Source: Perkinsus olseni (Eukaryota; Perkinsozoa; Perkinsida). Taken from it: DNA of 64,000 bases. Shown piece after piece: positions 31,898 to 42,253 of this stretch. The translations under genes and the position numbers were made by a program. The DNA lies in contig JABANN010000004.1 in assembly GCA_013115125.1 (NCBI GenBank), forward strand, positions 1 to 64,000, in the 5' to 3' direction. The notes below the pieces were generated by a model. The model saw nothing but the letters and a program-made list of their open reading frames with translations. It ran no database searches and was not told where the DNA came from. Within the stretch, counting starts at the first letter, position 1; each line of letters begins with the position of its first letter.

Positions 31898-34187
31898 CTA
31901 TTGGCGCCAGAACCGCCAAGTAGTGACCTCAGAGCCTTTGCCTCGGCCCCCTGGCTCATCCATAAGGCCGATACCATTAGCTCTGAGTAGGTCTCTGATT
32001 CTATCAGCTTCTTTGAAGTTGCACACTCTTCTTGCGTTGTTCCTCTCTTCGATAAGACGTTCAATCTCCTCAACAGATGGCATGCCAGGTGGCATCTCGA
32101 AGTGATCAGCACCACCTCCGTAGCTTGGACCGAAAATTGGGTGGAACTCGCCACCATTCCACAGCTCGCCAGAGCGGCCCCTTTCGAAGCTGGAGTACCC
32201 GCTCTGTTGGCGTCCTTCACGTCTCCTGCTGCCTTGTCCCGAAGCCGGTGATGCATCAGTCGGAGCCGTCGGACTTGAGACCAAAGGATGCTCCTTAATG
32301 AGTACTTGAAGGTCCTCTGGATAGGGTATGTTCCTCTCTTTGCAAAAGAGACGATACTCTCCATAAACTTGTTCCAACAGCATGCGCATTTCCGCCACTG
32401 CAATCCTGTACCTGACAAAGAGCCTCACTACCGCATCGAATGATTCAGATAAAACACCCACCCCTCCGGGTCCTTGCATGAAACGCACATGTGCAGTGGC
32501 TCATTGGACTCCTGCTTAGCCGTACCCTCGAGGAAGCCCGAGCCTTGGCCGCGGAGACGGAGCTTGGCGTCAGACAGCTTGACAATCCTCTTCATATTGG
32601 CACCCTTCTGGCCTATCAGTCGCCTGGCGACGTGGAACTCCCTATCGTTCTCAATACCAATCTCGAAGCGGCATGTGTACTTCCTTATTCTACCACCATC
32701 CATACCAGTATCGTGCGGTGACGATACACTAGAAGGCGCCGGGAAGCTGCAGTTCGCAGTGGTCCCGGGCAGACTTTGAGCCATTGGTGCAGGCGGTGGT
32801 GGAGGCGGCGGTGGCGGAGGAGCCGAGATGTTGGAGGCGAGCCGCGGCGGGGGCGGGGGCGCGTATGGTCTACTATCAACCGATGAGGGAGGGGGTGGGT
32901 GTAACCAGGCGGGTGGGGGCAAGTCCGACACGATCGGGGAAGAGTCACCGCCGCCGGGATTGTGCCTGGCAGCAGGATCATTCTGATCTCGGTTACGACT
33001 TTAGCGCTACCATTGGACGCTGAGGCTTCCTCGGACCCCATTGAGCATCTTCCCGTGCAAGTCTCTGACAGCATGGTCCGCTTCGGCCATGCTCGAGAAA
33101 CGGATTATCGCGGACCCTCCGTCCGGGTTGACGGTGACCTCCCGTACTTCACCGTAGCGAGAGAACACCTGACCGTTGAAAAAGGAATCAGGTCTGAAGG
33201 CGGCGTGACGACATGGCTGTTTTACTTTCCGCAGATCGTCTTCTGTCAACTGATAGCTGAAGTTAACTCCCTCAACGGTGACAGATACGACTGGCACACT
33301 GGGCAGCCGCGGTATCTCCACCTGAGGCAGGCGAGATATCGAGAGACTTTGAAAGGAGGTTCCAAGTACCACCATCGACGATTGCTAGTACTACCTGCGG
33401 GAAATTCGGTACATGTGGTGGTGCTGAGGGATAAGCGCCACCACTCTGAACATACAAGGGCCTCGTACCATCAAACGGCCGAGTATAGGGCACTGGACTT
33501 ACTGCCGAGAACGGCATTGACAACTTCCCTGCAACTGCCTGGGTTGTATTGAAGTAGTTGATCAAATGGGAGTAGATATGCTGCACCTGTTGGGGATCTT
33601 TCGAGCTTCAGCTACTTATAATCATCCACCTACAGCCTGCTGTTGAGCCTCGGTCCCTCCCGGATGACCGTTGTAGGGTGGAAGGGTGGGTGCCGCATTG
33701 CCAGTAGTAGCAGCAGCTGTTGAAATAGAGGTCCCAATAGAGGGCAAGCTCGGCAAGCCAAGCGGGGGATGCTAAACAAAGGCGGGAGTGAAGGGAGGGG
33801 GAATGCAGCCATCACCCACATGACCATTGGCTCCATCACTCTGCATTTGCTTCTGTCTATTCATGACAAGTTGGTTGACAACCTATCGAAGGAGGGACAG
33901 TGAGGCTTTGAGTGAAACGGTCGTGTGGGCCGACCTGCTCCAAGGCGGCTGAATCCATAGTCCGAGTGTCCGGTAAGAACGGTTTAGGTTCCCCGATACC
34001 GCCCCCAGGAGGGCAACCATAAGCTGAAGTATCCATGATAGAGGGGCTTAAGAGGGGCCGTCTCCAAGCTACCATGCTGTTGTTGCTGTTGTTGCTGTTG
34101 TTGCTGTTGTTGCTGTTGTTGTTCTTGCTGTTGAGGGACGTAAGGGTCCATCCCTCCAGGAGCATCGCCATAATAAGCACTTCTCAT
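31898..34187 (-). CDS. RRM + KH RNA-binding protein with a CysRS-like C-terminal tail
   Basis: Minus strand, ATG 34187 (MRSAYYGDAPGGMDPYVP), stop 31898. A poly-Gln tract of alternating CAA/CAG codons (34075-34134) follows the start. Next is an RRM split by an intron: VVSVTVEGVNFSYQLTEDDL and VFSRYGEVREVTVN, then GGSAIIRFSSMAEADHAVRD and KMLNGVRGSLSVQW. A poly-Pro region (about 32750-32930) precedes a KH domain: CRFEIGIENDREFHVARRLI, then GQKGANMKRIV (the GxxG loop is GQKG), then AKLRLRGQGSGFLEG and NEPLHMCVSCKD. After a Gly/Arg-rich linker the tail reads EEIERLIEERNNARRV, FKEADRIRDLLRANGIGLMD and EVTTWRF, the pattern that ends cysteinyl-tRNA synthetases. The KH resembles the KHDC4/SF1 extended type. 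Splice phase between RRM and KH (about 32980-33010) is unresolved, so two genes remain possible. Confidence 0.72.
34075..34134. repeat. CAA/CAG poly-glutamine microsatellite
   Basis: On the coding (minus) strand this is a run of alternating CAA and CAG codons for about 19 Gln, interrupted once by a Glu codon, inside the RRM-KH gene. On the plus strand it reads as TTG/CTG. Mixed codons suggest selection for Gln or an ageing repeat. Confidence 0.85.
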
Positions 34188-34445
34188 TGCTTCAGCCAAA
34201 ATCCTTCAATCAATCTTCAAAAGCCGCAAAGGGGGAATGCAAATGCAGATGTACAAATTACGCTGCTGAAAACACCACTGTCACCATAACGACCGTCACC
34301 AAGTCAAAGCGCGCTTTTCGAACAGGCAACTTCGCTCCGCTCAAATTTTCGGAATTGGATCTTGCGCACTCGTGTACTTAAAGCGAGACGTGCTGTCTGC
34401 AGTGCTCGTACAGGTGTCACCTTTGAAAGTATCCATTTCCTCAGT

Positions 34446-34887
34446 ATGGGCTTCCTACGACGAAGAGCTAACAAGGTCAGCGCTGCCCAGGCTGTCCCTC
34501 TGGAGCCCCTACCGACATCAGCATCGCAAGCTAGGGCCGAGCTAGAGAAGGAAAAGAAGAAAGATTCGTTACTTGATGGACACCCAATGTTGAGTAGGTC
34601 GGGGGTTCTACCGATAAGGAACGACAGTCGGGCAATAGGGATCCATCAACCAAAGGCTACGCTCATACCTGGCGTCCGACTCTGGGGTGTTGTCTCCGCG
34701 TGTAACGCCAGACGTAGTGTACTTCGTCCATTGGGCTTCTAATCATATAAGAGCAGTGGAACGCGTCGGGCAGAAAATCTGAACGGTTGCTGTATCATGA
34801 GATGGTTTACCAGGTCAAGCCGTTATCAACTTTGCCGTCTTGGTGGCCCTCGCGCTGTGTTATCTTATCCTCAAGAAGTTTCTCTGA
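34446..34887 (+). CDS. Small tail-anchored membrane protein, unrecognised
   Basis: ATG 34446 gives MGFLRRRANKVSAAQAVPLE followed by SQARAELEKEKKKDSLLDGH. After one or two short introns the frame reads RSYLASDSGVLSPRVTPDVV and YFVHWASNHIRAVERVGQK, and a last exon gives VINFAVLVALALCYLILKKF with the stop three codons later, at 34887. A charged cytosolic part ending in one hydrophobic helix plus two lysines is the layout of a tail-anchored protein. The helix, the middle exon and the start are individually convincing; their joining is inferred. It lies 260 bp from the divergent start of the RRM-KH gene. Family unknown. Confidence 0.45.
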
Positions 34888-35497
34888 ATGGAGCCTCAAA
34901 CGTACATTTATGGTCACCGCTCCGCCTCACAGTCACCAGCTCGTGCCACGTTCCAAGCAACAGCCCCCTGTGGAGTTGTTAACCGCCGCGGATGTTTTGC
35001 TTTCACGGGGTGTCATAGGGGAAATGCGCCTTTTCGTATAACCATTGCGGGAAGTGCTCGGAGGTGGCCGCCGATTCCGAAAGCCCTCGGGAGGGGCTTC
35101 TACCACGAAGAAAATGGCCATGCCCGGAGGCGTTGTCGAGTGCTGTTAATGTCTAGTTGACCCTAAAGCTCACACATTAGAAATGTTTTGATGTGTGAGA
35201 TCCGTAATTGTCAATGATCGAATTCTTAGTAAAGTCTGTCGTCGTCCATAATGGCTTTTTTTGCGTTCTTGAAATTAAGATTTTCCCTCAACGTCTGATA
35301 ATACGGTAATGATTCTGGTGGCACCTTCTGGGGTTCAAAAACCTCTTACCCTCAACTACTCTGCGGCACCGAAAATCTAAGAGAAATTTATAGAGAACTT
35401 CTGTTGAAACACCCTGTAGCATCGACAACTCGGGGCGCTAGGAAGGAGGTTACCCGGGGCGAGTGACAGGTTGGAAGAAAATTTTCTTCACTAAACG
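34888..35497. other. Gap with no supported gene
   Basis: About 610 bp before the MAPR-like gene. A plus-strand frame 34888-35160 and overlapping minus-strand frames exist but show no family pattern. From about 35160 the DNA becomes AT-richer and looks non-coding. It should hold the MAPR promoter. Confidence 0.4.
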
Positions 35498-36145
35498 ATG
35501 TCAAAAGATACGTCCAGTAGATGGACCGACGCAGCGGCAGTTGTAGGCGGAGTTCTGGCTGCTTACTTCCTGTAAGGCTGGGCAGCATCAACTGGATGAC
35601 CTCAGAACTATCCGGGTTGCCTTCACCAGGTATGAAACTTATCAAGACTACCGAGAGCGTCGGAGGCAAGAGGAATGGGAGCGGTTGGTGGCACGAATGA
35701 CCATACCAGCTAGAGATGGTTGGACGGTGAGCCTGGCGTCTCGCACTGTTCAGAGGATATCTTGACACAGGCGAATGAGCTGAGAGTTTATGACGGATCT
35801 GATAACACTCCGATCCTGATTGGCGTCAAGGATAAAGTTTATAACGTGTGGACTAAGGCGGATCTCTATGGCCCGGGCGGCGGGTGAGCTATTGTCTTAT
35901 CAAGTGCGGTGTCACCACTTGTTGGTACAGGTATCACATCTTTGCTGGCCGTGATGCATCCCGGTTGCTGGCAAAGGGTATCCTCAAAGATTCAGAGGAC
36001 AATGGAGAGGTTCGTATGGGTGACAGTCGCTTGGGAGTAGTGATGGGTACCTTAGGCGTTGACCAAGCAAGAGATGAATCAGCTCGATGACTGGGCTCAG
36101 ATGTTCGAGTCCAAGTACCCTTGCGTTGGCACTATGGCGAAGTAG
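35498..36145 (+). CDS. Cytochrome b5-like haem-binding protein, MAPR/PGRMC family
   Basis: ATG 35498, stop 36145, five exons. An N-terminal membrane helix (TDAAAVVGGVLAAYFL) is followed by a charged linker (ETYQDYRERRRQEEWERLVA). The MAPR domain then reads ILTQANELRVYDGSDNTPIL, IGVKDKVYNVW, DLYGPGGGYHIFAGRDASRL and LAKGILKDSEDN, ending with LTKQEMNQLDDWAQMFESKY and CVGTMAK. YGPGGGYHIFAGRDASR is diagnostic of PGRMC/Dap1-type proteins, which bind haem through Tyr rather than the His pair of true cytochrome b5 and support P450s at the ER. Tyr residues that could serve are present (KVYNVW and GGGYHIF). Intron phases all fit; the acceptor for the third exon is the AG just before GATATC. Confidence 0.88.
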
Positions 36146-36267
36146 TTAATATTTTACGGAGATGGTTTCTCCAATTTGTTAATCGTTCTCAACGGTACGA
36201 GTGTTGTGTTCGTCACCTTATTGTATGGAGGTTTAGTATCTTTTAAGGCTATGACAGTTGTGGTTCT

Positions 36268-39200
36268 ATGTCCTCATTGATGTCCAGCGATGGTTGTCCT
36301 GCTGAGGGGCCGGAAGAGATCGCTCCTGTGGCGGTGGCCGTGGACGTCGACGGAAAGGACGAAAATCCTGCGAAGACAACAAATTCAGCGGAGCGACACC
36401 ACAAGGATCAGCACTTCTATGTCTCACTGTGTCGAAAGGAGTGGTGGCATTGGCGGACGAGGGTAGCTCTGTTTCACCCCTTTCGAGGAAGCTTCTCGAC
36501 TCAGGGCCAAGTGTACTGGAGCCCGTCGCATATTACGGTTGATAAGGGCGATTACGTCAGCTTTGGCTGGTCCCCACCCGCCCCTCCGGGTGCGATGTTC
36601 CACAAAGAGCATCCACTTGAGGTTGATGACAAGGATAGGCTTCTCGTTAATGTAGTTGTCCATGGTTGTTTGTTCTTAGACGAAGAGTTCACCGTATAGG
36701 TCATATCGGCGAACGAAGACGGCAGCCCGATGGATGCTGCTTCGGCTCCTGTTTACAGTGGGGAGCCCCGTCTAGCAGGTGGTTTAGCCGGGCATTCACT
36801 GCCAAGCAACGGCGCTATCTCAGGAACATACACCTTCCAATTCACCGACCCCGGGAAGACGGTGGTTACGTCAACTAATCGAGATTTGCATCTTCGCTGC
36901 GAAATTAAAGTAGGTCGAGTCACGCGTGTGAAGATCTTCATATCACTGTTCATGGCGTCTGTTGCAGTGTCTCACAGACCAGCAATGGCGAGTCAATAGG
37001 GCCCTCAAGATACTTGGCGGAGTTCTGGCGGTGGCAGCCTTCGTCGCTGTATTGGTGGTGATGAGTAAGTCTATTCCAACAGTGGGGATGCTCCAGTCGG
37101 TTTCACAGTCATCGGCATCCCAAAGCTGTTCGAACCGATCATATCCTGTAACACTGCACAGCAATGGTGCCGAGTACTGCAGGACATCAGAGAGGACACT
37201 GTGGATAGCTCCCTTCCGGTGACGTCCGACGATGGTTCGGGATGGCACATGCTGTCTTCACAGGTTATGGTCTTTTCTGCAATCATGGCTGTCGCAGCAC
37301 CGGCGTTTGTAGGGCATCCCTTATACCTTCCGGGTTGTACTAATAATTCTGATCAGGTGCTCTTCCGCACTCTGTTCCTGGAGAGGCCACTCCTGGCCTC
37401 CTTCGGACGCGGGTTCCACTCTAAGTGGTCGACGTTAATGATGCTTCTCCTCTACTTCCTCACGATTGCTGTCATTGTGGTAGGGCATCTATCGCAGTGC
37501 GAAGGATTCCTGATGCTCTCTGTTGCAGATAACAGCTCTCTCCTGGACGTATCAAGTTCGGGTCATCAGAGGTTGGGACGAGTTTCTACAGATTCTGGAT
37601 AAGTTCGTAACGGAGATGAGTGAGCCTTCCCCAGGGAGAGGTTCCATCCACCCGAATGTTCCTCAGCCTCATCTCTCGATGCTATGGTGATGTTATTGGA
37701 GGAAGTGCTCAGCCATCAGGACGTGCTGGACAAGCTAGCGTCAACGGGCATCGACATAAGCACGATATCTCAGTCACTGCTGGACGTCTATTCGACTGTA
37801 GCGAGGAGATTCGCCAATGTGCGTCCAAGAGTGGTCATTCCCCAGGTTAGCGAGACATCCAAGCAGTACCTTGATACTGGAACTTCACTGATGGTATCGA
37901 TTGTGCGAATACGGCTGGGTGAGACGCGCGAGCGCCTCCGGTTGCTTGGATGGTGATACACTCTCAGGCTTCCTCTTTGTTGGAGTGGAGATCGCCCTTC
38001 TCTGTGTAGCCAGTGCTATAGCGGTCATGGCCAGCAGGAGGTAGTTCGGATGCCTCTCCCTCATTGTCACAGGCGAGTGTGTTAGGTTCCAACGCTTCGC
38101 CACTGTAGAGGCCCTCCTTATGGTGGGTATCGTGTTCTCCTCCTTGTCTGTAGTGACCAGCATGACCAGTTACTTCTTACTGGACCATACGTAAGCTCCC
38201 GCGGGTAGTCCTGCCTTCGTCATTATGAGCCTTATCACAAGGTACGATAAAGTGCTCGCCAAACCAGTGGATGAGACAGGTACGCTTTAGGGGTGGACGA
38301 GTGGGTGATAGCGATAGGCTGCTCGGCTCAGGCACAGCGACTACGATCGTCGGAGCGGCCCTTGCGTTCTGTTCCGCTGATGACTTCAACCTACCTTACG
38401 AGGATGTGGTAGGTCTAGCAGCTCTCGAGCACGAATGGGGACCACTACTTCTAGGTGGTGCCGCTTCGAAGCCTTGTTGATAACTGTAGCGGCTGCAGAG
38501 TGCCTCAGTGGGTGGTACCTACTACTACAGGAGAAGTTCGAGAGTAAGCCTCGCTGCTGCAACCGCTGAAGCTACTGCCTGGCCTTCAGCTTGCTTGCCA
38601 TTGTATACGAGAATATCAACAGTCTGAGGTCGGACCTGTTCATCGGGAGATACGGTCTCACTTTTGCCGACTCGGTAGTGGGATGCGTGGAAGATGATAG
38701 TACACGATCCCATTTTCTCTCGAGCAGGCGGTGCTCGAGGGTCTGGCGCAAGTCCTGCGGATAACTGTGGAGCTGGTGGAGTGCTCTTCTCTTGACGGGT
38801 AGGCGATCAGTTAGAGTGGCATGGTAGTATCACTTATGGCTGCTGCATCAGGTATATCCGGGCGACGATAGGGTCCCTTAAGCAGGATATCATAGATCCC
38901 CTGCACTCTTTGTCCTCTACTGATCTGACACTCTCATTGGTGGGTTACACTGCCTCCGTCTGTTGTTGTGGTAGTAGCTCTCGTTTACCACAGATCCAGC
39001 TGGTTATGTTGGTATGCTTCGTAGTGGCTCGCTATATATTTGACCGTCGAAGGAAGTATTGGTGGGAGGTCTCTAGTGGGAGATGGTTCCGCTTCCGCTT
39101 CTCTTATCATGCTCATAAGCAACTTGTCAACGAGAAGTAAGTCCCCGGGGTGTCCAACGCTCTGTATATATTCCCTTCATTTGGTCGCACTATGATGATT

Positions 39201-41898
39201 TGGTACCATTTCTGTACCTTCGGGGCCACTACGCCCGACACACATGATGAAACGGTCGTCTCACGATGAGGCTGGCTAGCCCCAGTTAAGGTCTTTCTAT
39301 ATCCCTTCATTCTTCACAGGGGGTCCGCATGGATCTAGGAGTCTTGCAGGTATGGTGGGATTCCTCCAGGTGGGCAGCGCTGGCAACACCCGCCGCACAA
39401 CCAGCTCACACTGCATCAGGCTATGTTCATGTGGACCATGGTGAGCAGCAACTGTCTGTCTTTCTGGACTACTGAGTGGATCTCTGCGATGCTTCAGGCG
39501 GCCTACATCTTGTTATTGTGTAATTCCTACCTCGCTACTTCACTGGAGATGATCGGTGGCGTGCTGGCAGTGGCACAGCTCCTCACAGCGATGGCTGGGC
39601 TTACGTCGATAGCCTGGGTTGGGGTTGGCAAGGGCTGGCATGGTCGAATGTGGAGGTCGAGTGAGTCTAGTGCAGCCGTAGTAGTGTGCAGCAATGCGTT
39701 GCTTCCTACAGGTTTGGTCCCGAGGGTTGTCACTGTAGCCCTCGCCGCTGCCACGAGTATCACTCTAGCTGCCACCGCGTAAGTTATGCGCTGCCTTGGA
39801 ATGATGCCGAGCTATCTCCTTGCAGGGGCATCCACTCGGGAAGGCTGGCTGACTGCAACAACCAAGTGGAACGGTGCCCGATGTCCACCATGGTCTATCA
39901 TAGTGAAGGTGGTGACACTCCATGGCTTTCCCGATCATAGCAGGTCTCCAGGTGTATATTATGCCACTGTGATGGCTACCATTGCTTTGGTCACGACCGT
40001 GCTTTCTGAGCTCTCGCTGGGTCCATGGTTCACCACTGCTGCGCTCACACTTAAGGAGGTCGATGTGGCCGAGAGACACTTGGGCTCTACTGATGTAAGA
40101 TAGTGTAGCGGGGGGATACCGAGGGACTGCTGGTGACTATTAGGCGATTGCTAGCGCATTACAGCTGCACACGAAGGGCCGAGTCATGACGGGTATCATG
40201 GCGCTGATCTTTCCTGCCGCCCTGTTTGGTGGTATATGGGCACTGTAAGACCCCAGTGCGTACCAGGGTGTAGGGGTGCATTTCACCTTGGTAGGGCGCG
40301 GGATCCGCTGGTTTTCGAGAACGTCTCCTTCACGGCCTTGGCTGGCGGCCCGAGGTTCCAAACGGGTGAGTGCCGCGCCCCCCTCCTGCTGCAGGAGTCC
40401 TGCAACCGGATGAGTATTCTCAGGTCGTGAACTTGTCAGCAGCGCGGAGTTGACGCCAGCTCCTCAGGGGGAGCCAGGAGGCTGTAATGGACTGGTGGTG
40501 AACTGCCAGAAGACCGTCGTACAGGTAGTGGCGCCCTCAGGGGTACTTCGGGAGAGGTCCTTGAGCGGTCAGATTGCATTGCCGTCGACTCATAATAGCT
40601 TCTCGTCCCTTCAAGACAGGTTTGTACTACCAAACCACTACTTCAATATAAAGCGACAAGTAACGAGACTGCGATAGCGACTTTTGTGTTTCCACAACCC
40701 TTATCGCTTCCTCAGCTGGACCATGGTATTCGCGGCCTGTTGCTGGACATCTACCCCCACAACAGCACCGCCGAGACACCACTACGGCTCTGCCATGGTA
40801 TGTGTGTCCTCGGTGCATTGACTCTACGAGAGGAGATGCAGATAGTGGCCGACTGGCTGGCCGCCAACCCGCGGGAGGTAGACCATGTCGCGTACCTGTC
40901 TATAGGGAAGTCACTTTACAGGTTATCATGCTGGTGAATGAGTATTATGGCGAGACCTTTGCTGCCTTGGAGGCTGCGATGGAGCCCTTGGTTCCCTACA
41001 TGTATGTCCATCCCGATTCCCAGAACGAGACTATGAGGATCCAGAGGCTGGCTGTACGGTCACCGTGGCCAACTCTGCAGGAAATGATCGATACCAATAA
41101 GAGAGTACGGACGAGTGTGTGGCTTCCTTCCGGCGAGGGTGTGTAGTAGGTTGTTGTTATCGACCAGCATGATTGTTATACAACCAACAATAACAGCTTC
41201 GATGGGTGCCCTGCCTGGTGAGCTGGTCCGACTCGCGGCCTGCTCCGATGTGACTCTCAGGGACCACAACTTCTTCCAGTTCACCGCGGAGAACAACTAC
41301 GCGTGGCAGACGAGCGAGATGCTCAACTGCACCATCAGTGCTCGAAGTAAGGTCGGGAGTCCCGACTCGGGACTATCTCAGTAAGTGCATGTCATCAATT
41401 CAGGTAGCAAGTTCGAGTTCATCAGCGAGGACATTCTGAATTCGTCGGACCTGAGCGCTGTACAGAATCGGCTGATTTTCGTTAACCACTTCCTGTCCAT
41501 ACCAGTGCCCTTCCCCTTGACAGCCCTCGAGGTCAATAAGGATGATCTGATGAGGGAAGTGCTTGATAACTGCACTGCTGAGTGGAGCGGTCACATCCCC
41601 TCGATGATAGCTGTGGATTTCTGGTCCATTGGTAACATAGCCCATGTCACACATGATTACAACAGAGACCATAGTCTCCCTGGTAGCACGGACCGATGAC
41701 CGTGATGCTTCTCGTCTTCTACGTTTTACAGCATTCTACTTTTTCCTTTACATGACCATCCATATGCTTGTGCTATCAGCTGTTGTGCTTCTCGAGCTGT
41801 TGCGTTCTAGACTGTTACAGATTGGTCGCGTGGATTCGGCTTTACCTGTCAGAGTTCGTCGCGCCGTTGATCGCGCCCGCCCACGTGATCGATTTTGA
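36268..41898 (+). CDS. Large polytopic membrane protein with a PI-PLC-X-like domain
   Basis: ATG 36268, stop 41898, about 20 exons. Part 1 is a beta-sandwich-like head: HFYVSLCRKEWWHWRTRVA, HITVDKGDYVSFGWSPPAPP, NGAISGTYTFQFTDPG, reminiscent of cupredoxin-type folds. Part 2 (36960-40250) holds at least ten hydrophobic helices, such as ALKILGGVLAVAAFVAVLVV, LMMLLLYFLTIAVIV, VGVEIALLCVASAIAVM and MTGIMALIFPAALFGGIWAL. Part 3 (about 40430-41640) is a PLC-type TIM-barrel start: GQIALPSTHNSFSSL, QLDHGIRGLLLDIYPHN, LRLCHGMCVLGA and VADWLAANPREV, giving both active-site His positions and the QLD.GIR..LLD signature. A last helix (FYFFLYMTIHMLVLSAVVLL) and an Arg-rich tail follow. Such domains cleave phosphoinositide head groups or GPI anchors; the substrate here is unknown. 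Splice phases are continuous through 36268-37960; exons 37960-40100 are patchy, so two adjacent genes remain possible. Confidence 0.6.
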
Positions 41899-42253
41899 GA
41901 TAGTTTTGGGGTGGCTTCGCCTTTTTTGACTTCTTAATGCCGTGTAGCCGCACCATCAGCGTCATTTTTTACTACATAGAGAGCTTGTCGATACCTCCGG
42001 ACCGGGGGCACGGGCAACTAGGCGGTCTCTGCACCACCACCGTTGGCAGAGTACTTTTTGAAACTTTTGACCTCCACCGTGGCGTGGCGCCTAAGTCGTG
42101 CTGCTGGTCGTGGTGCTTACGTCTGCCTTGCCCCCAAGAGAGTAGTAATTAGATCATATATCGCATGACCCATACGGCTTGTCAGTGGTGGTAAATTGTT
42201 GTTGTTTTCAGCTCTGCTCATTTCTAGTACCATCACCTCTTCGAGGCTCACCA
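41899..42253. other. Intergenic gap before the ValRS gene
   Basis: About 355 bp with no gene I can support; it holds the 3' UTR of the membrane protein and the ValRS promoter and leader. A T-rich, G/T-alternating stretch near 42180-42210 could be a 3' splice-site-like tract just upstream of the start. Confidence 0.35.

Noticed and set aside
31248-31919. 223-codon minus-strand frame
   Set aside because: It is built from TAG/TAA/GTG-type repeats; the product is Tyr/His/Ser repeats without domain pattern.
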